A stretch of DNA of 60,358 nucleotides from Arthrobacter sp. AQ5-05 (GTDB taxonomy: Bacteria > Actinomycetota > Actinomycetes > Actinomycetales > Micrococcaceae). The position numbers and the translations under genes are program-made. The stretch is taken from the NCBI RefSeq assembly GCF_003287975.1, contig NZ_QMKQ01000024.1, positions 1 through 60,358 of the forward strand, given 5' to 3'. Each line of letters opens with the position of its first letter. Position 1 is the stretch's first letter. Below are positions 54,424-60,358 of the stretch, one piece after another. The notes beneath the pieces were generated by a model, which was not told the origin of the DNA, did no database searches, and saw only the letters and a list, made by a program, of their open reading frames with translations.

Positions 54424-55497
54424 TCAGCGCACCACGGGTCCAGCCGGCCGGGGCTCGCGGATGCACACGGCAACCAGCACCCCGGCCGTGGCCCCGATCA
54501 CCGTCTCCACGGCCCGGTCGACCATGAGAATGCCGGGATCCATCGGGGAGGCCAGGTACGTCATCACCAGGATCAGCGGCGTGAAGAAGACCAGCGCCAG
54601 CCCGTAATGGCGGGTCATGAACAACTCCGAGGGGAACTGCAGCACGACCACCGCCAGCCCCAGGACCATGATGGGGGGCTGCGGCAGCAGGATCAGTGCG
54701 GTCACACCGACCCCGGCCAGCGTTCCGAGCACGCGGTGGATTCCGCGGACGATGCGCGCCCCGAGGGTCTCGGCGGCCAGCGGAACCGCGCCGGCGGCCA
54801 TCGCCCAGTAGGGGTGCCCGATCCCCATCAGCATTCCCGCGGCCCCGGCGGTGCCGACGGCCAGGAGGTAGCGCAGGGCGTGGACGAGGATCGCCGGCGA
54901 GATTGCCGGTTCGACCGGGCGGACGGCGCCGGGCACCCAGCCCCGCGACCCCATCCAACCGGCGAACCCGACCAGCACGGCAACGAGTGCCGAACCGAGG
55001 CAGATGAGCGCGGCGCACCACCACGGCACCGCGAGCGGAACCGAGGCACAGGCCCCCAAGGCAAAGATGCAGAAGAAGGGGCCGCCGGGCTTGAGCTTGT
55101 ACTTGTCGGCAACCATCGAGACCACGCTCGCGACCAGGGCCTCGAACGCCACCAGCGTCCACGGACCGACGTGCGCCGCTGCCAGTCCGATGCCGAGCAC
55201 GGTCCCGCCGACGAGCAGCACCGCGGCCTGCCCCTGGTGGATGATCCGCAGCTGGTGCGGCTCGTTCCTGCCGTACATGCCGACGAAGGCCCCGAAGACG
55301 GCGTAGATGACCAGGTCCGGCCGGCCGATTGCCAACAGTGCGAGCGAGGGGACGGCAACTCCCAGCGCCACGCGCCAGGCGGCCAGCCGGTCGCCCTGCG
55401 CCGGTCCCATGGCCAGGAGCGCGCGTGGATCAAGTGCCCCGAAGGCCGCATCCCCGCCACGTGGTTCGGTTCCCCGTGCTTCGACCATCTCTGCCAT
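54424..55497 (-). CDS. FUSC-family membrane protein (aromatic acid exporter type)
   Basis: 357 residues. Two blocks of membrane helices (about 40-175 and 210-335) with the repeat pattern of FUSC/AaeB-like exporters: RVALGVAVPSLALLAIGRPDLVIYAVFGAFVGMYG in the first, GAVPLAAETLGARIVRGIHRVLGTLAGVGVTALIL and YGLALVFFTPLILVMTYLA in the second. They lack the large cytoplasmic domain of AaeB. Such proteins have been linked to export of aromatic carboxylates. Substrate unknown. Convergent with the COG0523 gene (28-base gap). Confidence 0.85.
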   Translation of the reverse strand: MAEMVEARGTEPRGGDAAFGALDPRALLAMGPAQGDRLAAWRVALGVAVPSLALLAIGRPDLVIYAVFGAFVGMYGRNEPHQLRIIHQGQAAVLLVGGTVLGIGLAAAHVGPWTLVAFEALVASVVSMVADKYKLKPGGPFFCIFALGACASVPLAVPWWCAALICLGSALVAVLVGFAGWMGSRGWVPGAVRPVEPAISPAILVHALRYLLAVGTAGAAGMLMGIGHPYWAMAAGAVPLAAETLGARIVRGIHRVLGTLAGVGVTALILLPQPPIMVLGLAVVVLQFPSELFMTRHYGLALVFFTPLILVMTYLASPMDPGILMVDRAVETVIGATAGVLVAVCIREPRPAGPVVR

Positions 55498-55598
55498 TGC
55501 GCCTCCCGCACCTTGGGGCGCCGCGCCCCGGGGTCAACTGTGCGCGGTTCCGGCCATGAGCGTCAAAGAGGCAATGGTGATGTGGTTATAAGTGCTGG

Positions 55599-56516
55599 CT
55601 ATCGTGACTGCTCGGCCGGGAGGTGCTCCAAGAACGTGAGATCGGTCGATTCCGCCACGGACAGCAAGGCGCGGACCAATACCGGGGCGGGGTCGCGGGC
55701 CAGGGTCACCAACCCGACCGGCACGGAGCGCTGGGGAGAAACCAACGGCACGGCCTGCAGATTGGCCGGGACCCCGAAGACATGCAGCCAGGCCGAGGGC
55801 ACGATCGTCGACCACAAACCCGTCTGCACGTGCGCGAAGAGCGAGGCCACGGAGTCGGTTTCGAGCCGGGGCGCGGGAATGGCACCCACCTCGGCAAAGA
55901 CCTCGTCGATGCGCCGCCGGCCCTGCATGCTCGGGGCCAGCAGGCACAGCGGCAGGGCCGCCGCCTGCGCCCAGTTTGCCGAGGACGCGCTCACGGCACC
56001 CCGGGCGGTCAGCAGCACATGGCGTTCCAGGTACAGCGGGAGAACGCGGAATTCCTCCGGCACCGGATCCTGGATGTAGGTGATCCCCGCATCGATCTCG
56101 AAGGACCGCAGCTTGCCCAGGACGTCCCCGGAGGTCAGGTCGGAGACCACCTGAACGGTGGCTTGGGGATGAAGTCCGCAGAACGGTGCGTTCAACAGCG
56201 ACACCGCGATCGAGGCGGTGGGAACGGAGCCGAAGCGCAGCTGCCCGGAGACCCCGGTGCGCATGGCGGCGATCTCGTCGTTCATGGCGTCCCGGTCCGC
56301 GAGGATCCTTCGCGCCCAGGTGACAAGTTCCTGCCCCTCGGCGGTCAGGCCCTCGAATCTGTTGCCCCGGCGGATCAGGGGAACATCCAGTTCTTTTTCC
56401 AGCTTCCGGATCCCCTCCGAGAGCGCGGGCTGGGAGACCGAGCAGGATTGGGCGGCGCGAACGAAGTGCCGCTCGCGTGCGAGGGCGACCATGTACTCGA
56501 GTTGCCGGATGAACAT
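55599..56516 (-). CDS. LysR-family transcriptional regulator
   Basis: 305 residues. MFIRQLEYMVALARERHFVRAAQSCSVSQPALSEGIRKLEKELDVPLI is the winged-helix region; the effector-binding domain starts near residue 90. The order FUSC gene then LysR on the same strand (about 100-base gap) suggests control of the exporter, or of the divergent gene at 56581. A related LysR type is known upstream of formate dehydrogenase genes, not seen here. Confidence 0.9.
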   Translation of the reverse strand: MFIRQLEYMVALARERHFVRAAQSCSVSQPALSEGIRKLEKELDVPLIRRGNRFEGLTAEGQELVTWARRILADRDAMNDEIAAMRTGVSGQLRFGSVPTASIAVSLLNAPFCGLHPQATVQVVSDLTSGDVLGKLRSFEIDAGITYIQDPVPEEFRVLPLYLERHVLLTARGAVSASSANWAQAAALPLCLLAPSMQGRRRIDEVFAEVGAIPAPRLETDSVASLFAHVQTGLWSTIVPSAWLHVFGVPANLQAVPLVSPQRSVPVGLVTLARDPAPVLVRALLSVAESTDLTFLEHLPAEQSR

Positions 56517-56580
56517 GTCTCCGGTCTACAGCATCGTTGCACGGAGCGCCACTTCCTCAGCGGTGCGTCCATTGGATGAT

Positions 56581-57498
56581 GTGCGGGCGCGAACCATCCC
56601 GTGCCAGCCCGATGGGGTCATCTGCGACCGGCCGCTACCCTGCTCCCCGGTCTCGGGGCATGATCGAATCGCGGAGATTCCCCTGGCCTCGATCCCGTCC
56701 GGAAGCATTCGCATGCGCGACGCGCGTTCCGAGGCGGTTCGCGAGGTGCATTTTCGCCCCTTCGAACTCGGCAACACGTATGTCACCGGCGACCAATGGA
56801 CGCAAGTCCAGGGGACGGACCCGATGCGCCGGCCGGGAGCGAATATTCCGCTGCATCCGGTGACCTGGTTTGCTGCGGTGCACTGGTGCAACTCCGCTTC
56901 CCTCGCGGCGGGGCTCGAGCCCTCCTACACCTTCGGCGCCGATTCCGTCATCTGGAACGTGGCCGCCGAGGGATACCGGCTCCCCACGGAAGCCGAATGG
57001 GAGTTTGCCGCCCGCGCCGGAACGAGCACCCCGACGCATGGGCCGTTGGCGGACATCGCCTGGACCTCTGCTGACGGCCTCAACGGCCCGCAATCCGTGG
57101 CGTTGAAGGCATCGAACGCGTTAGGGCTGTCCGACATGATCGGCAACGCCTGGGAATGGTGCTGGGACCATGCCGACACCGCGCGCTACGGCGGCTACCG
57201 CAGCCTGCGCGGCGGAGGCTGGGACGACAATCCCTGGAGCTGCCGTGCATCGGTGCGCCGCGGCAGTGCACCGGATGCCGTGCTGGAGGACGCCGGCTTC
57301 CGGGTGGCCCGCGGAGCCGTCGGGAGCCGGATGCGGCTGCCGCGCAGGGCTGGTCCGCCGAGGCCGATCGCCAGCGCGCCGATGTCCGCGGCCCGCTTGC
57401 CGTCGGTTGGACGCTGCTGCGGAGCCTGCTGCGCGACCGACAACGTCTCGACGGGCACCTGTTGCGCGGGCGTATACTTTTTTTCATGTCCTTTTTGA
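56581..57498 (+). CDS. Formylglycine-generating-enzyme-like (SUMF1/EgtB-type) protein
   Basis: An open frame from a GTG at 56581 (start uncertain) encodes a SUMF1-like domain: ASIPSGSIRMRD, FELGNTYVTGDQW, HPVTWFAAVHWCNSAS, GYRLPTEAEWEFAARAG, NALGLSDMIGNAWEWCWD and RGGGWDDNPWSCRASVRR. Similar small proteins of about 220 residues occur widely in actinobacteria; they lack the two active-site cysteines of true formylglycine-generating enzyme, so sulfatase maturation cannot be assumed. The domain ends at GFRVARGAVG (about 57325). About 58 further codons follow in the same frame with poor coding character, passing over the next promoter; the native stop seems to have been lost. Confidence 0.7.
   Translation: MRARTIPCQPDGVICDRPLPCSPVSGHDRIAEIPLASIPSGSIRMRDARSEAVREVHFRPFELGNTYVTGDQWTQVQGTDPMRRPGANIPLHPVTWFAAVHWCNSASLAAGLEPSYTFGADSVIWNVAAEGYRLPTEAEWEFAARAGTSTPTHGPLADIAWTSADGLNGPQSVALKASNALGLSDMIGNAWEWCWDHADTARYGGYRSLRGGGWDDNPWSCRASVRRGSAPDAVLEDAGFRVARGAVGSRMRLPRRAGPPRPIASAPMSAARLPSVGRCCGACCATDNVSTGTCCAGVYFFSCPF
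57473..57485 (+). promoter_or_regulatory. -10 element of a candidate leaderless transcript
   Basis: TATACT (57473-57478), the best -10 hexamer in the area, is followed by T-rich sequence; the start of transcription is expected at about 57485-57486, on the ATG of a 25-codon frame. The -35 region (TCGACG, 57448-57453, 19-base spacing) is weak, so an activator may be needed. Confidence 0.45.
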
Positions 57499-57563
57499 TC
57501 TCAACCCAGCTGCCCCGCGGGCGTTCGGGGGTAGCCGGCGTCTTTTTCGCCGGCTCGAGATAG
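57486..57563 (+). CDS. Candidate 25-residue leader peptide upstream of the FBP gene
   Basis: ATG 57486 opens MSFLISTQLPRGR... to a TAG at 57561-57563. There is no ribosome site, but the ATG sits at the predicted transcript start, as for leaderless genes. The 3' half of the frame folds as a perfect hairpin (AGCCGGCG/CGCCGGCT, 57533-57540 and 57548-57555). A leader of about 170 bases with further hairpins leads to the FBP-domain gene. The arrangement resembles translation-attenuation leaders of ribosome-protection or methyltransferase genes. Speculative. Confidence 0.35.
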   Translation: MSFLISTQLPRGRSGVAGVFFAGSR

Positions 57564-57737
57564 GGCTGTCCGCTTTCGGTGATTTTTCGCGCCCATGTGG
57601 CGCGCCCGCATCCGCTTCAGGTTTTTCCGCGCTTTCCTGCGCACCTGCACCTGCGGATCGCGTACCCCCACCCAAAACATGCCTCCTTCGCCCGCGCTGC
57701 GGCGAAGCGGCGGCAAGACAGTCAGGATCCTTTCTCC

Positions 57738-58229
57738 ATGCTTCCCCTCATCGAACAACAAATCCGCGCCTCCTTCATCAACGCCTCGCTGCGCGAGCGC
57801 AAGGCCATCACCCTCCCGGAAAACTTCGGATCCTTGGACTGGGGCAACCTTGAATTCCTGGGTTGGCGGGATCCGAAGCTGCCGCTGGTCGGCTACGTCG
57901 TCACCACCCTGGGCGATGCGCACGTGGGCATCATGTTCCGCAAGGCCGAGGGCAAGATCCGCAACCGGGCCCAGTGCTCGTGGTGCGAAGACGTTGACCT
58001 GCCCAACGACGTGGTCTTCTTCAACGCCAAGGCCGGCGGGCAGGCGGGTCGCGACGGCGACACCATCGGCATGCTGGTGTGTGCCAACTTCGAATGCTCC
58101 ACCAATGTCCGCATGATGAAGTCCCTGCCGTACATCGGCTTTGACCGCGAGTCCGAGATGCACCGGCGCATCGCCGTGCTGCAGGAGCACGTGCTGAACT
58201 TCGCCAAGCGCGTGCGCGACGGCGAATAG
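57738..58229 (+). CDS. FBP-domain EF-G-binding protein (FusB/FusC-like)
   Basis: 163 residues from ATG 57738 (AGGA upstream). The N-terminal helical part (MLPLIEQQIRASFINASLRERKAITLP) and C-terminal treble-clef zinc finger with four Cys (Cys80, Cys83 in CSWC; Cys115, Cys120 in CANFEC) match the FBP_C family of Gram-positive elongation-factor-G-binding proteins, whose FusB/FusC members rescue EF-G from fusidic acid. In actinobacteria the members are mostly uncharacterised. The long, structured 5' region suggests regulated expression. Confidence 0.85.
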   Translation: MLPLIEQQIRASFINASLRERKAITLPENFGSLDWGNLEFLGWRDPKLPLVGYVVTTLGDAHVGIMFRKAEGKIRNRAQCSWCEDVDLPNDVVFFNAKAGGQAGRDGDTIGMLVCANFECSTNVRMMKSLPYIGFDRESEMHRRIAVLQEHVLNFAKRVRDGE

Positions 58230-58239
58230 CTCCCCGGCC

Positions 58240-58277
58240 GGTCTCCCGCGGAACGACGCAGTCAGCCGCGGGAGACC
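58240..58277. terminator. 12-bp perfect hairpin between FBP and GNAT genes
   Basis: GGTCTCCCGCGG (58240-58251) pairs exactly with CCGCGGGAGACC (58266-58277), loop of 14 bases. It spans the end of the convergent acetyltransferase gene (stop at 58262). Confidence 0.7.
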
Positions 58278-58861
58278 AGCCATTGAAGAACCCCGGGTTC
58301 CAGCTCCCGGTCGGCCAGGATGAGCCGCGTGACAGCCACTTCACCCGCGGCTGCCGCACCCTGCACGCCGGCCGGACCTTCCCACCGCAGCTGGAGCCCC
58401 GCCTTCTGCGCGACCCTGGTCGAGGAGGGATTGCTGGAAAGCACCCGGGCGATCACCGGAACGTCCTTCCCGGTGGCCCGGGCACGGTCAACCGCGTACG
58501 TGGCCAGCTCGGTGGCGAATCCGCGGCCCCAGCAGGCCGGATCCAACCGGTATCCCAGGTTCCAGACCGCGGACTCGGCACCCGCCTGGACCAGGTTCAC
58601 TCCCCCGGTCCCGAGCAGCCGGCCGGGCGCCAGACCAGGAAGGCCTTCATCGCTTCCCGGCCGAAGCACCCAGGCGGCAAGCCCGTTGGCTTTCCACCCC
58701 GCGTGGAACATCGCCAGCAAGGCGGCGGTCTGTCCCGGGTCCGTGACCCGCGCTTCGGGAAGGTGCGACCAGGTGCGAGGGTCGTTGGCGATGGCAAAGA
58801 CCGCATCCACATCACCGGGCACGGGCCTGTCGAGTATCAGCCGTCGTGTCATTTCCATCAT
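58262..58861 (-). CDS. GNAT-family N-acetyltransferase (RimJ/RimL type)
   Basis: About 199 residues; several in-frame ATGs lie close together (58879, 58861, 58858, 58852) and 58861 is preferred because a GGGGGTG precedes it. The GNAT fold starts RLILDRPVPGDVDAVFAIANDPRTWSHLPE and the acetyl-CoA-binding motif A is WNLGYRLDPACWGRGFATELATYAVDRA (Q/RxxGxG/A variant GRGFA). RimJ/RimL relatives acetylate ribosomal protein N-termini, others small molecules or drugs. Substrate unknown. Confidence 0.85.
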   Translation of the reverse strand: MMEMTRRLILDRPVPGDVDAVFAIANDPRTWSHLPEARVTDPGQTAALLAMFHAGWKANGLAAWVLRPGSDEGLPGLAPGRLLGTGGVNLVQAGAESAVWNLGYRLDPACWGRGFATELATYAVDRARATGKDVPVIARVLSSNPSSTRVAQKAGLQLRWEGPAGVQGAAAAGEVAVTRLILADRELEPGVLQWLVSRG

Positions 58862-58990
58862 GCGCATCACCCCCAACATACAGCCGACGGCAGCGCACCG
58901 TTGGAGGCCGGGTGCATATAAATCGATACCGGTTCCCTATGGATCTGGTGTCGGGCCCCACAACACCGCGTCCATGGGTAGGGTGGCACC

Positions 58991-59689
58991 ATGATCAATT
59001 CCGCCCGCCTGCACTCGGACCTCTCCCGCCTCGGCCGCGAGACTTCCATGATGCTGGCAACGATTGAGACCCTGTCCGCCGATGAAATGACCGCACCCTC
59101 GCTGTGCGAGGGCTGGAGCAGGGCCGATGTCATCGCCCACCTCGCCTCCAACGGCCGCGCCCTGGTCAAGCTCATCGACTGGGCCACCACCGGGGACGAG
59201 CAGCAGCTCTACGCATCGCCCGAGGCCCGCGCCGAGGAGATCGCTGCCCTCGCGGCACTCCCCCGCCAGGAACTGATCGAGAAATTCCGTGCCTCCGCCG
59301 AATTCTTCGCCGAGCAATCCGAGCGGCTGACCGGCCAGCTCGCCCTCGAAGAGGTGGACCTGCACGGCAAGGTCATCCCCGCCATCTCCATCGTGGCCCT
59401 GCGCATCGCCGAGATCGTCGTCCACCACCATGACCTGGACACCGCCTGGACCATCGCGGAGGCCGACCCGGACTCCCAGCTGGACGCCGTCGAGGCCGCG
59501 GTGCGCACCATGCGGGCCAAGGGCGCCCCGGGCATGACCTTGGTGACCGAGGAAGGCGAGACGTGGGTCATCGGCGACGGCGCCCTGCGCGTGGAATCCG
59601 ACCGCGAGGGCATGATCGAGTGGCTTTCCCGCGGCCAGGGGCGGCACGTCGAAGCCAACGGAGAACTGCCGGTGCTGCCCGCCTGGTAG
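58991..59689 (+). CDS. DinB-like protein, maleylpyruvate isomerase family (mycothiol-dependent type)
   Basis: 232 residues. TIGR03083-type N-terminal four-helix bundle: LSADEMTAPSLCEGWSRADVIAHLASNGRALVKLIDW with the metal-binding His, and IAEIVVHHHDLD with the other two metal His residues. A short alpha/beta C-terminal domain follows (from about 165). Members use mycothiol as thiol cofactor, as in maleylpyruvate isomerase of Corynebacterium; the reaction here is unknown. This family is confined to actinobacteria and supports the taxonomic assignment. Confidence 0.88.
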   Translation: MINSARLHSDLSRLGRETSMMLATIETLSADEMTAPSLCEGWSRADVIAHLASNGRALVKLIDWATTGDEQQLYASPEARAEEIAALAALPRQELIEKFRASAEFFAEQSERLTGQLALEEVDLHGKVIPAISIVALRIAEIVVHHHDLDTAWTIAEADPDSQLDAVEAAVRTMRAKGAPGMTLVTEEGETWVIGDGALRVESDREGMIEWLSRGQGRHVEANGELPVLPAW

Positions 59690-59717
59690 ACCGCACCCGG
59701 CTTTGGCCTTTGCGGGA

Positions 59718-59891
59718 CTACAGCGCGATCTGGCGGTTCTGGTCCTTGTACAGCAAGTAGCGGAAGTTCGACGGTCCACCGGCGTAGCAAGCCTGCGGGC
59801 AGAAGGCGCGCAGCGACATGTAGTCGCCCGCTTCCACCTCGACCCAGTCAGCGTTCAGGCGGTGGACGGCCTTGCCCTCGATCTCCGGCAT
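59718..59891 (-). pseudogene. allE: 3' fragment of (S)-ureidoglycine aminohydrolase gene
   Basis: 57 codons from an in-frame ATG: EGKAVHRLNADWVEVEAGDYMSLRAFCPQACYAGG and SNFRYLLYKDQNRQIAL to a TAG. This is the C-terminal end of the bicupin UGlyAH (AllE/YlbA), which releases ammonia from (S)-ureidoglycine in allantoin breakdown. The rest (about 210 residues) is absent: upstream (59892-59960) the frame turns non-coding and meets a stop. It points to a former second set of allantoin genes. Confidence 0.75.
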
Positions 59892-60069
59892 GGCGCTGGG
59901 CTCGATATCGCGTTCGTTGCCCCCACCGGGCCCGGTGCTGCCATGCCGGCCAGCGGCTTATGCCACTTGCGGATCCCGTGGCTTGTGGCAACGTCCACGT
60001 CGTTGTGTGATTGCCTTTGTGATCCAGCTGGTGCGAAGGCGAAGTCACACTCTTCCAAGGTATTGCATC

Positions 60070-60198
60070 GATGCGACCCCGCGGCCAAAGGTAGTCACAG
60101 GGTCGCCCATTACCAAGACCAGCGTAGAAGCCACCGCGGGTGAGGCGCATGAAAGTAGTTGTTTAGGGAGAAGAGCCGATGGCAGCGCTAAGCCTTGA
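60070..60198 (+). pseudogene. 3' fragment of a second hydantoin-racemase-like gene
   Basis: The codons ATPRPKVVTGSPITKTSVE (from 60073) match the last 20 residues of the racemase at 50738-51484 (ATPRPKVVTGWPITKADVK), and the DNA is close as well. The frame runs on to 60198 with unrelated codons, and nothing upstream in frame resembles the racemase. It is a 3' remnant of a paralogous gene. Confidence 0.7.
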
Positions 60199-60207
60199 TC
60201 CACCGAT

Positions 60208-60258
60208 CCGCCCCCGGTCGTCGTTTGCTGCCGACGGACGGGGGCGGTTTCGTTTTTG
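60208..60258 (+). terminator. Rho-independent terminator with T-tract
   Basis: CCGCCCCC (60208-60215) pairs with GGGGGCGG (60240-60247); GTCG/CGAC (inner) extend the stem. TTTCGTTTTT follows, the best classical terminator in the window. It lies downstream of the racemase fragment, whose transcription it probably once ended. Confidence 0.75.
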
Positions 60259-60358
60259 GGCACGGGAAGGGCGCCAGCCTCTCTGCCGGCGGGTGGTCCA
60301 CGAGGGTTTCCTGGTTGCGCCGCAGAGGGCTCGGTGAACGGTTCTAGGCGATTTGGGG

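Larger units (their letters stand above)
59892..60358. other. End region with remnants only
   Basis: Besides the racemase fragment and the terminator no gene can be supported. A short frame ATG 60179 with GGGAGAAGAG upstream reads through the terminator hairpin and is not believable as a protein. Confidence 0.4.

Noticed and set aside
60179-60337. Short + strand frame with a purine-rich sequence before its ATG
   Set aside because: It reads straight through a strong rho-independent terminator and encodes a Pro/Arg-rich peptide.

Overview
The window is GC-rich DNA (roughly two thirds G+C, strong third-position GC bias) from an actinobacterium. The gene content and layout (CsoR/chaperone/P-type ATPase copper cassette, a DinB/maleylpyruvate-isomerase-like protein of the mycothiol-dependent family, CGNR regulator beside an EamA transporter, FBP-domain EF-G-binding protein, short or leaderless 5' ends) fit Micrococcaceae of the Arthrobacter/Paeniglutamicibacter type. 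The genus is inferred; no rRNA or tRNA gene is present to fix it.

Layout. 1-3800: end of an unknown gene, a GAF-domain regulator, a VOC protein, a small zinc-ribbon protein and an ATP-grasp ligase. 3833-6963: copper cassette csoR-copZ-copA behind twin CsoR-type operators, with csoR probably read from a leaderless mRNA. 7061-10705: EamA transporter/CGNR regulator divergent pair and small membrane proteins. 10734-13660: ruins of a lactate-utilisation locus. A flavin-dependent lactate dehydrogenase gene is split exactly by a TnpB-only IS200/IS605-type element whose own tnpB carries an amber stop, and the divergent GntR regulator has lost its 5' half and its frame. 13672-21530: MATE and MFS transporters, a frameshifted membrane protein with its winged-helix partner, a 27-residue membrane peptide, CPBP protease, pentapeptide protein and a large AT3-SGNH O-acyltransferase. 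21690-22600: decayed IS5-type transposase. 23220-29664: two ABC export systems, one with two permease units fused in one chain, one a heterodimeric exporter with one degenerate ATP site. 29968-31588: peroxiredoxin and small membrane proteins. 31686-34522: asparagine/aspartate locus (GntR regulator, asparaginase) in which aspA is frameshifted and fused by deletion to the tail of ansP. 34784-41753: DHA2 efflux pump with its MarR regulator, maleylacetate reductase, EamA exporter/LysR pair and a siderophore-interacting flavoprotein.

42484-51484 is the metabolic core of the window: allantoin catabolism. A leftward operon hyi-glxR-gcl-glxK-allB turns allantoin to allantoate and recycles glyoxylate through tartronate semialdehyde to 2-phosphoglycerate or 3-phosphoglycerate. 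A divergent pair encodes an NCS1 allantoin-type permease and a hydantoin-racemase-like protein that lacks one of the two expected catalytic cysteines. 51766-54395 pairs a YtcJ-type amidohydrolase with an overlapping COG0523 metallochaperone. The right end holds a FUSC-type transporter, a LysR regulator, a formylglycine-generating-enzyme-like protein, an FBP-domain protein preceded by a candidate leaderless leader peptide, an acetyltransferase and a DinB-like enzyme. It ends with two gene remnants, the C-termini of a ureidoglycine aminohydrolase (allE) and of a second racemase, which suggest another, lost, allantoin locus.

Two themes stand out: repeated gene decay (lactate, aspartate and second allantoin loci, two mobile elements, one membrane protein) and frequent long perfect hairpins between convergent genes that probably act as bidirectional terminators.
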